A stretch of 64,000 nt of DNA from an uncultured Prevotellaceae bacterium. Lineage in GTDB: Bacteria > Bacteroidota > Bacteroidia > Bacteroidales > Bacteroidaceae. Positions within the stretch are counted from its first letter, which is position 1. Every line of letters begins with the position of its first letter. Position numbers and translations under genes: made by a program. This document shows positions 8,888 to 16,134 of this stretch, piece by piece. The stretch spans positions 1 to 64,000 of the forward strand of contig CACZVE010000001.1 of assembly GCA_902784565.1 (NCBI GenBank), given 5' to 3'. Below the pieces are notes generated by a model. That model saw only the letters and a program-made list of their open reading frames with translations. It had not been told where the DNA came from and did no database searches.

Positions 8888-11249
8888 ACTTGATGGTTTT
8901 CTGCTGCCCATTATATAATAAGGTGACGGTGCCTGCCTTCTTGGCCTTGATCTGGCAATCGCGCACATAACCGCCCTTCCACTCGAAACTGACCTCATAG
9001 CCACCACGGGCACAGAGTCCACTGACCTTTCCATCCTTCCACGCCTCAGGACAGGCAGGCAACAATTCAATTGTAGATTGTAAATTGTCAGATTGTAAAT
9101 TGCAGTGGCTCTGCATGAGCATCTCACAGACACCAGCCGTCCCACCGAAGTTGCCGTCAATCTGGAAAGGCGGATGGGCATCAAAGAGGTTGGGATAGGT
9201 TCCACCCCCCTTACTGTAATTGGGTATTCCCGTTGTCTCTGGGGCAACGGCAGTCAACAACTTGCGGTAAATATGATAGGCCTGCTCCCCATTTTTGAGT
9301 CGTGCCCAGAGATTGATGCGCCAACCTGTACTCCAGCCCGTCGTCTCGTCGCCCTTGATCTCCAGTGACTTTTCTGCTGCCTTTTGCAGGACGGTATCTG
9401 TCAAGTGATTGCCTGGGTAAAGCCCTATCAGATGACTCTGATGACGATGCTTGAAGTCCCTGTCGTCCCAGTCGTAGTACCATTCATTCAGGTCGCCCAT
9501 GTGTCCGACGGTATAGGGATGCAGACGGGCGAGGGCCTTTTCCATCTCCTGAAGATTCTTCTTCTCGCCAAGGATCTTTCCTGCGGCAATGGTATTGATA
9601 AACAGTTCGCGGATGATGGCAAGATCGGCCGTACCACCATAACAGGTCACACCATGATAACCCTTATCTGTGATATATTCATTTTCCGGTGAGGTACTGG
9701 GTGCCGTGATGAGTTCACCAGGAACCTTAGGATTCTCGACGAGCCAACGCAGACAGAAGTTGGCTGCGCCTTTCATCAACGGATAGGCTACTGTTCTCAG
9801 GTAGTCCTTGTCCTGCGTAAACTGGTACCGTTCCCAAAGCGTGTTCACCAACCAGGCCCCACCGAGGTTCCAGTTGGCCCACATCGGATTCTCGCGCTTC
9901 TCGCCGACGGGATAGGTCATCGCCCAGATGTCGGAGTTATGACTGGAACACCAACCGGTATCTATGTTATAATAGTTCTTGGCAGAATACTGACCATTGG
10001 TGGCAAGCGCCTTCACGAAACTGTCGAGCGGCTGTGCCATCTCTGCCATATTCGCCACGAAAGCGGGCCAATAGTTCTCTTCGAGGTTGATGTTCACGGT
10101 GTAGTTGCCGCGCCAGGGCGACCAGAGATGAGGTGTCCAAAGTCCTTGCAGATTGGCTGGTACCCCAGCGGTACGGGAACAGGAAATCAGCAGATAACGC
10201 CCGAACTGGAAATAGAGTTCTTCGAGGTAGCGGCTATTGCCACCGCCAGCGGTATAGTCTTTTAAGAGTGAGTCTGTATTTCCGGAAAATCCGGCGGATT
10301 TTCCGGAAAGCCTGATCTTCACACGATCATAGATAGCCTTGTAGTCTGCGAGATGGCGCGCATAGAATTCATCATAGGTAAAGTTCTGCGTATGCCAGAG
10401 ATCATTGGCGGCATTTTCCAAATAGGGCGCCCCCTCCTTGACGGGATGCTTGTCGAAGCCGTTGAAACTGGTCTCGTTGACGATATAGATAATGGCTTCC
10501 TTGGCACGGGTGATGGTCAGTGAGGAATCTGCTGCCGTCACCTCACCGTCAGTCTTCACGTGGAGCATTGTACAGAAATGGATACTCTCCTGCGGATGAC
10601 CCGTAGCATGACCTGTCATGGTCAGTTGCCCTAAGCCACTCTTCACCTGATGTGGCACCTGAGCTGTCAGGGCGATACGACAGTTGATATCGCCACGCAG
10701 ACGGATGGCAATGAGTTTGTCGGGGTTCGAGGCGAAATACTCTCTTGTGATGACTTTGCCATCCCGCAGATAACTATCCTTGACAATAGCCGAGTCGAGA
10801 CTCAACGAACGATGATAGCCGCTGACGGCTCCCAGTCCGAGGTCCTTGATGTGCAGGGTGCCTAAAGGCTGGAAAAATTGTGAGTTAGGCCCCTGCACAT
10901 AATGCTGTAGCGAGTCGGCCCGTGCATAGTCTTCACTGAAGAGAGCCTCGCGGATAGCAGGTATCCACTGGTGAGCATCAGCATCGAGGTTTCTGTCTAC
11001 AGGCTTGCCTGTCCATAGGGTGATGTCGTTCAGATAGATGATATCGTCATCTGTACCCCCATAGACGAGGGCTCCCATTTTTCCATTGCCGATGGGCAAC
11101 GATTCTTCGAAGTAGGTGGCGGGCTTGTCATATTGTAGTACCATCGGCGCTTGCTCATACTGGGACTGATATTCCTGTGCGTAGCCTGCGGAGCACAGCG
11201 TGCCTGTCCCCTGAGTGAGTAGTGCCACAAAAAGATAAATTTTCCTCAT
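8850..11249 (-). CDS. GH95 alpha-L-fucosidase, secreted
   Basis: This 799-residue glycoside hydrolase releases alpha-linked L-fucose (some family members act on L-galactose) from plant or host glycans by inversion. The N-terminal ESLPIGNGKMGALVYGG is the family signature. The catalytic Asn-x-Asn is in VNINLEENYWPA, the general acid Glu in APSTSPENEY, and the Asp in FQIDGNFGG. A signal peptide covers about 20 residues. The start is ATG 11249; two in-frame ATGs lie just upstream. Two foreign-looking DNA pieces are translated in frame: a 31-bp palindrome (10279-10309) and a 15-bp tandem duplication (9075-9102). Confidence 0.93.
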   Translation of the reverse strand: MRKIYLFVALLTQGTGTLCSAGYAQEYQSQYEQAPMVLQYDKPATYFEESLPIGNGKMGALVYGGTDDDIIYLNDITLWTGKPVDRNLDADAHQWIPAIREALFSEDYARADSLQHYVQGPNSQFFQPLGTLHIKDLGLGAVSGYHRSLSLDSAIVKDSYLRDGKVITREYFASNPDKLIAIRLRGDINCRIALTAQVPHQVKSGLGQLTMTGHATGHPQESIHFCTMLHVKTDGEVTAADSSLTITRAKEAIIYIVNETSFNGFDKHPVKEGAPYLENAANDLWHTQNFTYDEFYARHLADYKAIYDRVKIRLSGKSAGFSGNTDSLLKDYTAGGGNSRYLEELYFQFGRYLLISCSRTAGVPANLQGLWTPHLWSPWRGNYTVNINLEENYWPAFVANMAEMAQPLDSFVKALATNGQYSAKNYYNIDTGWCSSHNSDIWAMTYPVGEKRENPMWANWNLGGAWLVNTLWERYQFTQDKDYLRTVAYPLMKGAANFCLRWLVENPKVPGELITAPSTSPENEYITDKGYHGVTCYGGTADLAIIRELFINTIAAGKILGEKKNLQEMEKALARLHPYTVGHMGDLNEWYYDWDDRDFKHRHQSHLIGLYPGNHLTDTVLQKAAEKSLEIKGDETTGWSTGWRINLWARLKNGEQAYHIYRKLLTAVAPETTGIPNYSKGGGTYPNLFDAHPPFQIDGNFGGTAGVCEMLMQSHCNLQSDNLQSTIELLPACPEAWKDGKVSGLCARGGYEVSFEWKGGYVRDCQIKAKKAGTVTLLYNGQQKTIKFKAGQTLPVKTW
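9075..9102. repeat. 15-bp tandem duplication inside the GH95 gene
   Basis: AGATTGTAAATTG occurs at 9075-9087 and again at 9090-9102, a 15-base period that keeps the reading frame. It encodes the doubled peptide NLQSDNLQST near the C-terminal domain. Confidence 0.8.
10279..10309. repeat. 31-bp perfect palindrome inside the GH95 gene
   Basis: Two 15-base arms (TTTCCGGAAAATCCG and its exact complement) flank one central base. The piece is read in frame as part of LSGKSAGFSGN in the fucosidase. It looks like a REP-type palindromic unit. Confidence 0.85.
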
Positions 11250-11277
11250 GATCATCATTTTTAGTTGCTTTCGCTTG

Positions 11278-11285
11278 CAAAGATA
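11278..11285 (-). promoter_or_regulatory. -7 box TATCTTTG for the GH95 gene
   Basis: The minus strand reads TATCTTTG 28 bases before the fucosidase ATG. It is back to back with the ptb promoter, 12 bases away, so the two divergent units share a very short control region. Confidence 0.7.
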
Positions 11286-11297
11286 CGAAAAAAAATG

Positions 11298-11305
11298 TAT
11301 CTTTG
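11298..11305 (+). promoter_or_regulatory. -7 box TATCTTTG for ptb
   Basis: TATCTTTG lies 27 bases before the ptb ATG and supports starting ptb at 11333 instead of the in-frame TTG at 11303, which falls inside this box. Confidence 0.75.
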
Positions 11306-11332
11306 CAGCATAAAACCAAAAATTATAAAGAT

Positions 11333-12169
11333 ATGCAGTCTATCAGGACATTGAACGACATGATTGTGTTCCTCCAACAGCGGGGCGACAAGAAGCGTGT
11401 GGCGGTGGTGTGTGCCAATGATGCCAGTACCCGTTATGCCGTAGAAAAAGGCAAGGAGATGGGGTTTATCGAACCCATCTATGTGGATGGTGACGATAAG
11501 GACGAGTGTGCCCGCCGTGCGGTGGCGCTCTGTAAGAACGGCGAAGCCGATATCCTCATGAAGGGCCTCATCAATACCGATGTCATCCTGCGCGCCATTT
11601 TGGATAAGGAGAACGGCATCCTCCGTCCGGGGCATGTGCTGACCCATGTGGCGATGGCCGAGATTCCCAAATACGAGAAACTGCTCTTCTTTACGGATGC
11701 AGCCGTCATTCCTGTGCCTACGGAGGCCCAGCGCCGTCAACAGATCCAATATATGAACTATGTGTGCCATGCCCTTGGTATCGAGGAACCACGTATCTCG
11801 CTCATCCATTGTGCCGAGAAAGTGAGTGCCAAATCGTTTCCTTATACCGTCGACTATCTCGAGATCATTGCCGAGGCACAGACGGGGAAGTTCGGACGGT
11901 GTATCATCGACGGCCCACTGGATCTGAAGACCTCGCTCGATTCTGTCAGTCTGCGCGAAAAAGGTATCCACAGTGTCATCGACGGACAGGCTGATGCGCT
12001 GATCTTCCCGGATATCGTGGCAGGTAATGTCTTTTATAAGACCATCACCCTCTTCGGCTATGCCAAGACGGCGGGCGTCCTCCAGGGTACCCAGTGCTGT
12101 TGTGTGCTGCCCTCCCGTGCCGACAGTCCCGAGTCCAAATATTATAGCCTGGCCCTCGCAGCGATATGA
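11333..12169 (+). CDS. ptb: Phosphate butyryltransferase (phosphotransacylase)
   Basis: The 278-residue enzyme swaps CoA for phosphate on butyryl-CoA or branched-chain acyl-CoAs. Family features include ADILMKGLINTD and the conserved C-terminal GQADALIFPDIVAGNVFYKT. The next gene in the same direction, after an inserted IS110 element, is butyrate kinase, which makes ATP from the acyl phosphate. In Bacteroidales the pair often handles isobutyrate or isovalerate instead of butyrate, so the true substrate is uncertain. Confidence 0.92.
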   Translation: MQSIRTLNDMIVFLQQRGDKKRVAVVCANDASTRYAVEKGKEMGFIEPIYVDGDDKDECARRAVALCKNGEADILMKGLINTDVILRAILDKENGILRPGHVLTHVAMAEIPKYEKLLFFTDAAVIPVPTEAQRRQQIQYMNYVCHALGIEEPRISLIHCAEKVSAKSFPYTVDYLEIIAEAQTGKFGRCIIDGPLDLKTSLDSVSLREKGIHSVIDGQADALIFPDIVAGNVFYKTITLFGYAKTAGVLQGTQCCCVLPSRADSPESKYYSLALAAI

Positions 12170-12238
12170 ACTGTAATATAAAAAATGGATATGGTTAACG
12201 ATATTTAGCACTTGATGCTAATACGTACCCTCTCTCAT

Positions 12239-12255
12239 GGGGGCTGCTCGCCCCC
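12239..12255. other. GC-rich hairpin near the IS110 left edge
   Basis: GGGGGC and GCCCCC pair around the 5-base loop TGCTC, just after the transposase stop (reading the minus strand). There is no following T run, so it is not a standard terminator. Confidence 0.6.
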
Positions 12256-12272
12256 AAACCCCTCGGTGTTTT

Positions 12273-13286
12273 TCAGGTATTAGTTTTACTATCCTGATAC
12301 ACCTCGGAGGAATGCAGGAGTTTGTTCTTTGAAGATACATAACCATCGACATAGGGTTTCTCCTGAGTAACCACGGCAAAAGCCTGTCGGATAAGTTTGT
12401 TTGCTACGGCAATGACTGCGACCTTCCCAGGCTTGCCTTTAGACCGTAAACGGTCATAACAAGCTCTGCATTCAGTGTTGCATCTTATGGAAGAGAATGC
12501 TGCCACGTAGAGCTGACTCCTCAAAGAAGAGTCTCCGTTGCGGTTGATGTGACCTTTGAAATTGACTGAAGTACCGGACTGCTGATAAGTAGGCGACAAT
12601 CCCAGATGACGGGTGAGTTGTTTGGCATTATCAAAGTAAGTGAAGCCGCCAGTGGCCATGATGAGTGCAGCTGCGAGGGTGATGCCTATGCCTTTTACGG
12701 AGGTAAGCAAATCCATCTGTTTCTTGTACTCGGACTTGGCAAGAGATGCAAGATCTTCTTCAAGGTCTTTGACTTGCTTCTCAAGGAAGGCAATGGTATT
12801 CTCGACCGACTTCCTGCATTTGGCATCAAAGAACGGCAGGGCCTCCATCGAGCCTTTAAGGTTCCTTGTGGCAATGAGTTGTTTCTTGAGCTGGCGAATG
12901 ACAGTGCGCTTCTGCTTAAGTGTAAGAATGGCATCACTGTGGAGTTTATATGGTGCAGGCTGCATCTTCTCACCATAGAGTGCAATCAGACGGGCATCTA
13001 TCTCATCCGTCTTGACGGTGGATAGCATTGCACGAGCGAAGTTCTTCACTTTAAGAGGATTCTCCAAACTTGTCGTAATACCTGCCTCTGAAAGCAGATA
13101 GACAAGCAGAGCACTGTAATTACCTGTCGCTTCCATGACACAGTGGTGCTCATCCTTGGAGATGGTCCTGATGAACTCATGAATTCCCTTGGTGGTGTTC
13201 TTGAATGTCTTCGTCTTGCTGTTCTTGTCTGGAGAATAAGCGACAACGAAAGAGTCCTTGCTGACGTCAATACCAATGTAAGTCAT
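12273..13286 (-). CDS. IS110-family transposase (DEDD recombinase)
   Basis: The 337-residue protein appears intact. The N-terminal RuvC-like domain shows the DEDD residues Asp7 (IGIDVSKD), Glu52 (VMEATGNY), Asp94 and Asp97 (KTDEIDARL). A central coiled-coil follows. The C-terminal domain has the probable catalytic serine at Ser237 in YQQSGTSV. Members of this family cut and join DNA guided by a bridge RNA made from the element's noncoding end. The start was set at MTYIGID, the family N-terminus. Both key sites are present, so the enzyme could be active. Confidence 0.95.
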   Translation of the reverse strand: MTYIGIDVSKDSFVVAYSPDKNSKTKTFKNTTKGIHEFIRTISKDEHHCVMEATGNYSALLVYLLSEAGITTSLENPLKVKNFARAMLSTVKTDEIDARLIALYGEKMQPAPYKLHSDAILTLKQKRTVIRQLKKQLIATRNLKGSMEALPFFDAKCRKSVENTIAFLEKQVKDLEEDLASLAKSEYKKQMDLLTSVKGIGITLAAALIMATGGFTYFDNAKQLTRHLGLSPTYQQSGTSVNFKGHINRNGDSSLRSQLYVAAFSSIRCNTECRACYDRLRSKGKPGKVAVIAVANKLIRQAFAVVTQEKPYVDGYVSSKNKLLHSSEVYQDSKTNT

Positions 13287-13464
13287 AACTATAATGAATT
13301 TAAACAAATATGCAACATCGAAACATCTTGGAGCCATCATTGCAAATGCGGGGTCAAAGCCCAGTGAACTGTCCGGATTCGGATGTTAAGGGGAGTGGGG
13401 GCAGAACATATTACACAGTCTTATGACGAATGAAAATACGGCCTTATTCCACGTCCTTGATGCT
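13287..13464 (-). ncRNA. Candidate IS110 bridge RNA region
   Basis: About 178 noncoding bases lie upstream of the transposase start and inside the element edge. In the IS110 group the bridge RNA is made from exactly this place and is of this size. Small hairpins can be seen (for example GGG-CTTTGA-CCC), but I could not fold it or identify the target and donor loops. The call is by position and family. Confidence 0.35.
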
Positions 13465-13504
13465 GTTAACGAGTGCAAATATAAGAAATTAATTTAAATA
13501 TACA

Positions 13505-14575
13505 ATGAAAATACTCGTGATAAATCCTGGTTCGACGTCAACGAAGATGGCTGTCTTCGAGGATGAGACCTCTGTGCTGGTCCGGAATATCGTTCATAGC
13601 CCTGAGGAACTCTCCCATTTCGACGATGTGATAGAGCAACAGGACTTTCGCAAACAGTTGGTGCTCGACGAACTGCGTCAGGCTGATATCCCCGTGGCGT
13701 TTGATGCTGTCATCGGACGTGGCGGACTGGTGAAGCCGCTCGAAGGTGGTGTCTATGAGATCAACGACCTGATGATTCAGGATACCCATAGTGGTATTGC
13801 CCTGCATAACCATGCCTGTAACCTCGGTTGTCTGATTGCCCACGAGATAGCAGCAGGGATTCCCGGTTGCCGCAGTTTTATCGCTGACCCTGGTGTGGTG
13901 GATGAACTCAACGACTATGCCCGTATCTCCGGTTCGCCCTTGATGAACCGCATCTGTATCTGGCATGCCTTGAACCAGCGTGCTATCGCCCGCCGCTATG
14001 CCGCTGAGATTGGGAAGGAATATGAGGACCTGAATCTGATTATCTGTCACATGGGTGGCGGTATCTCCGTGGCAGCCCATGAGAAGGGTAGGGCAGTAGA
14101 TGCGAATAATGCCCTCGATGGTGAGGGACCCTTTTCACCTGAACGGGCGGGCAGTCTGCCTGCTTCCGACCTGATCCGTCTCTGTTTCAGTGGCAAGTAC
14201 AATGAGAAACAACTCCTGAAGCGTATTGCGGGCAAGGCGGGTCTGAATGCCCATCTGGGTACGAATAATGTGAAGGAAATCATCCAACGGATTGAGGACT
14301 ATGGCGACAAGCATGCGGAGTTGATCCTTGATGCGATGATCTATCATGTGGCGAAGCATATCGCTGCCGAGTCGGCTGTGCTCTGTGGCAGTATCGATGC
14401 CATCCTACTCACCGGCGGACTGGCCCGCTCGGAGTATGTGGTGAGTCGTCTGCGCAAGCGTATCGGATTCCTTGCACCCGTCCGCTGCTTCCCTGGTGAG
14501 GATGAGATGGAGGCCTTGGCCCTCAATGCCCTTGCCGTACTTCGTGGCAAGCGCCAGGCCAAGGTCTATATGTAA
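13505..14575 (+). CDS. buk: Butyrate kinase
   Basis: The 356-residue enzyme belongs to the acetokinase/ASKHA family and makes ATP from butyryl (or branched acyl) phosphate. It opens with ILVINPGSTSTKMAVFED, has the central ICHMGGGISVAAHEKGR and DGEGPFSPERAG motifs, and ends with AILLTGGLARSEYV. It would naturally be in an operon with ptb. The IS110 element now separates them, and no clear -7 box is seen in the 32 bases between the element edge and the ATG. Its stop is 3 bases from that of the convergent gene. Confidence 0.94.
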   Translation: MKILVINPGSTSTKMAVFEDETSVLVRNIVHSPEELSHFDDVIEQQDFRKQLVLDELRQADIPVAFDAVIGRGGLVKPLEGGVYEINDLMIQDTHSGIALHNHACNLGCLIAHEIAAGIPGCRSFIADPGVVDELNDYARISGSPLMNRICIWHALNQRAIARRYAAEIGKEYEDLNLIICHMGGGISVAAHEKGRAVDANNALDGEGPFSPERAGSLPASDLIRLCFSGKYNEKQLLKRIAGKAGLNAHLGTNNVKEIIQRIEDYGDKHAELILDAMIYHVAKHIAAESAVLCGSIDAILLTGGLARSEYVVSRLRKRIGFLAPVRCFPGEDEMEALALNALAVLRGKRQAKVYM

Positions 14576-14578
14576 TTC

Positions 14579-16081
14579 CTACTTCGTTAGTTTCTGTACG
14601 TATTTCACGGACTCGGCATCACCCTTGAGCACATCCGCAAAGGTCTGTGGCTTGATGGTCACTGGCCCGTGCATGAATTCCGGAATGTTATAGCACCGCA
14701 TGAACTCACGGTGGTAGTGGGGATCGGCACAAGGCAGTTCGAAGGGTTTGGTACCGTGTCCGTCCTTGTCGATGTGGGCAAAGAAAGGACGGGTATAGGT
14801 ACCATCGTCACGCCGGCTGCTGAAGACGACCCACTTACCATTACTCGACCAGGAGTGATAACTCTCCGTATCGGGTGAGTTGATTTCTGTCATCGGTCTT
14901 GCGGCAGCGGATGAGAGGTCGAGCATCCAGATGTCGGCATCATGGTGCCAGATATGGAACACACCGAACTCAGCCAGGGCGAACATCAGGTAACGTCCAT
15001 CGGGTGAGATACGGGGCAGGGTGGCACTCTTGCCGAGGCTGTCAGCAGCAAAGACGAGTTCTCGTGGCCCGAAAGTCATCGTCTCCGGGTCGAAACGTTT
15101 CTTGTAGATACTGTATTTGATCTCCTGTGAGCGTTTCACGATCTCTGAGACTCTCGACAGGCTTGAGTCTTGTTTCTCGAAATGGGCACTGCAGTAGTAG
15201 AGTGTCTTGCCGTCGGGAGCCCAGGCGGGGAACACCTCCAGTTCGGTGGTATCGTTCTCCAGATTGGTGATCTCCCCTTTGTCGACGTTGTAGGCGATGA
15301 GGTCACTCTCTGCGTCATACACCTCAATCTTGTTGTGGTGCATGGTATGGAAACTCTGGTGGGTCTTGTTGGTGGAATAGACAATCAGGTTCAGCCAGGG
15401 GTGCCAGGCGGGATAGACACCGGCAGAGAGGATGGAGTCGTTGCGCATGTTCACCTTCTTGATGTGTCCGTCGTAAGTAATGACGGTGCCACCGTTGTTC
15501 TGACGGGCATGGAACTGCATGCGCTCCGGGTTGTACTGCTGGTAGTGATGACAGTTGATGCACTGTCCGTCCTTCTCGAAACTACAGAGCACATTGTCGT
15601 AGATCACACTTTCGTCGTAGTTTTCCAGACAACGTTGATTGATGGTCAGGGCCTCGTAACTGACGAAGGAGGGGAAGATCAAACGGTAACTCAGGTAACT
15701 GTCGATACTATCCGGCGACACGAAGATGCTGAAGGGTTTGTAGTGCGTCCACTGGTCTGCCTTACGGGCATAGACGTCGACGGTGATGGCACCACCCTTT
15801 GCCGCTTCCGTCAGACTGCGCCAGTCGTCCATATCCGGCTGTGCTTTATCGGCAAAGACCATCTCCTGATTGCCGACGGCATAGCGGGCAATCATCTCGT
15901 CGGCCTCCTCGTCGAGTTCGAAGGTGAGGGGAGCCATGTTGATGGGGATGGTCACGTCGATATAGTCGGGATAGATCTTTGGCAGGTCCTTGGAATCCGT
16001 AAACACCTCTGGCACACTCGGTCCCGTACACCCTATCATCGCCACACAAAATCCGATATATGCAATATATTTCCTAATCAT
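14579..16081 (-). CDS. WD40/PD40-type beta-propeller lipoprotein with CXXCH motif
   Basis: The 500-residue protein has a lipoprotein signal (lipobox MIGC, Cys18), a central region with one CXXCH heme-type motif at residues 174-178 (CINCH), and then TolB/PD40-type propeller blades (AWHPWLNLIVYST, PAWAPDGKTLYYCS, RISPDGRYLMFAL, SWSSNGKWVVFSS). It is likely periplasmic or outer-membrane anchored. It is downstream of the 618-residue membrane protein with a repeat-filled gap of 53 bases, so both may be one unit. Heme attachment is unproven. The function is unknown. Confidence 0.75.
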   Translation of the reverse strand: MIRKYIAYIGFCVAMIGCTGPSVPEVFTDSKDLPKIYPDYIDVTIPINMAPLTFELDEEADEMIARYAVGNQEMVFADKAQPDMDDWRSLTEAAKGGAITVDVYARKADQWTHYKPFSIFVSPDSIDSYLSYRLIFPSFVSYEALTINQRCLENYDESVIYDNVLCSFEKDGQCINCHHYQQYNPERMQFHARQNNGGTVITYDGHIKKVNMRNDSILSAGVYPAWHPWLNLIVYSTNKTHQSFHTMHHNKIEVYDAESDLIAYNVDKGEITNLENDTTELEVFPAWAPDGKTLYYCSAHFEKQDSSLSRVSEIVKRSQEIKYSIYKKRFDPETMTFGPRELVFAADSLGKSATLPRISPDGRYLMFALAEFGVFHIWHHDADIWMLDLSSAAARPMTEINSPDTESYHSWSSNGKWVVFSSRRDDGTYTRPFFAHIDKDGHGTKPFELPCADPHYHREFMRCYNIPEFMHGPVTIKPQTFADVLKGDAESVKYVQKLTK

Positions 16082-16097
16082 ATGCGGTAGCAAATTT

Positions 16098-16133
16098 TTC
16101 CCTTTTCACTATTCACTATTCACTTTTCACTTC
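16098..16133. repeat. Heptamer repeat (TTTCACT/ATTCACT) at gene junction
   Basis: Units of TTTTCACT, ATTCACT, ATTCACT, TTTTCACT run through the gap between the two minus-strand genes. Confidence 0.75.
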
Positions 16134-16134
16134 T

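Larger units (their letters stand above)
12202..13472 (-). mobile_element. IS110-family insertion element between ptb and buk
   Basis: A complete IS110-type transposase gene sits backwards between ptb and buk, with about 70 bases downstream and 180 bases upstream of it that belong to neither host gene. The sequence GTTAACGA occurs at 12194-12201 and at 13465-13472, and the sequence CTTGATGCT at 12211-12219 and 13456-13464, both as direct repeats near the two edges. Boundaries are therefore placed here, about 1.27 kb apart. Exact ends need comparison with another copy or an empty site. Confidence 0.7.

Noticed and set aside
12239..12255. Terminator after the IS110 transposase
   Set aside because: The stem is strong, but no T run follows on the minus strand, so I list it only as a hairpin.
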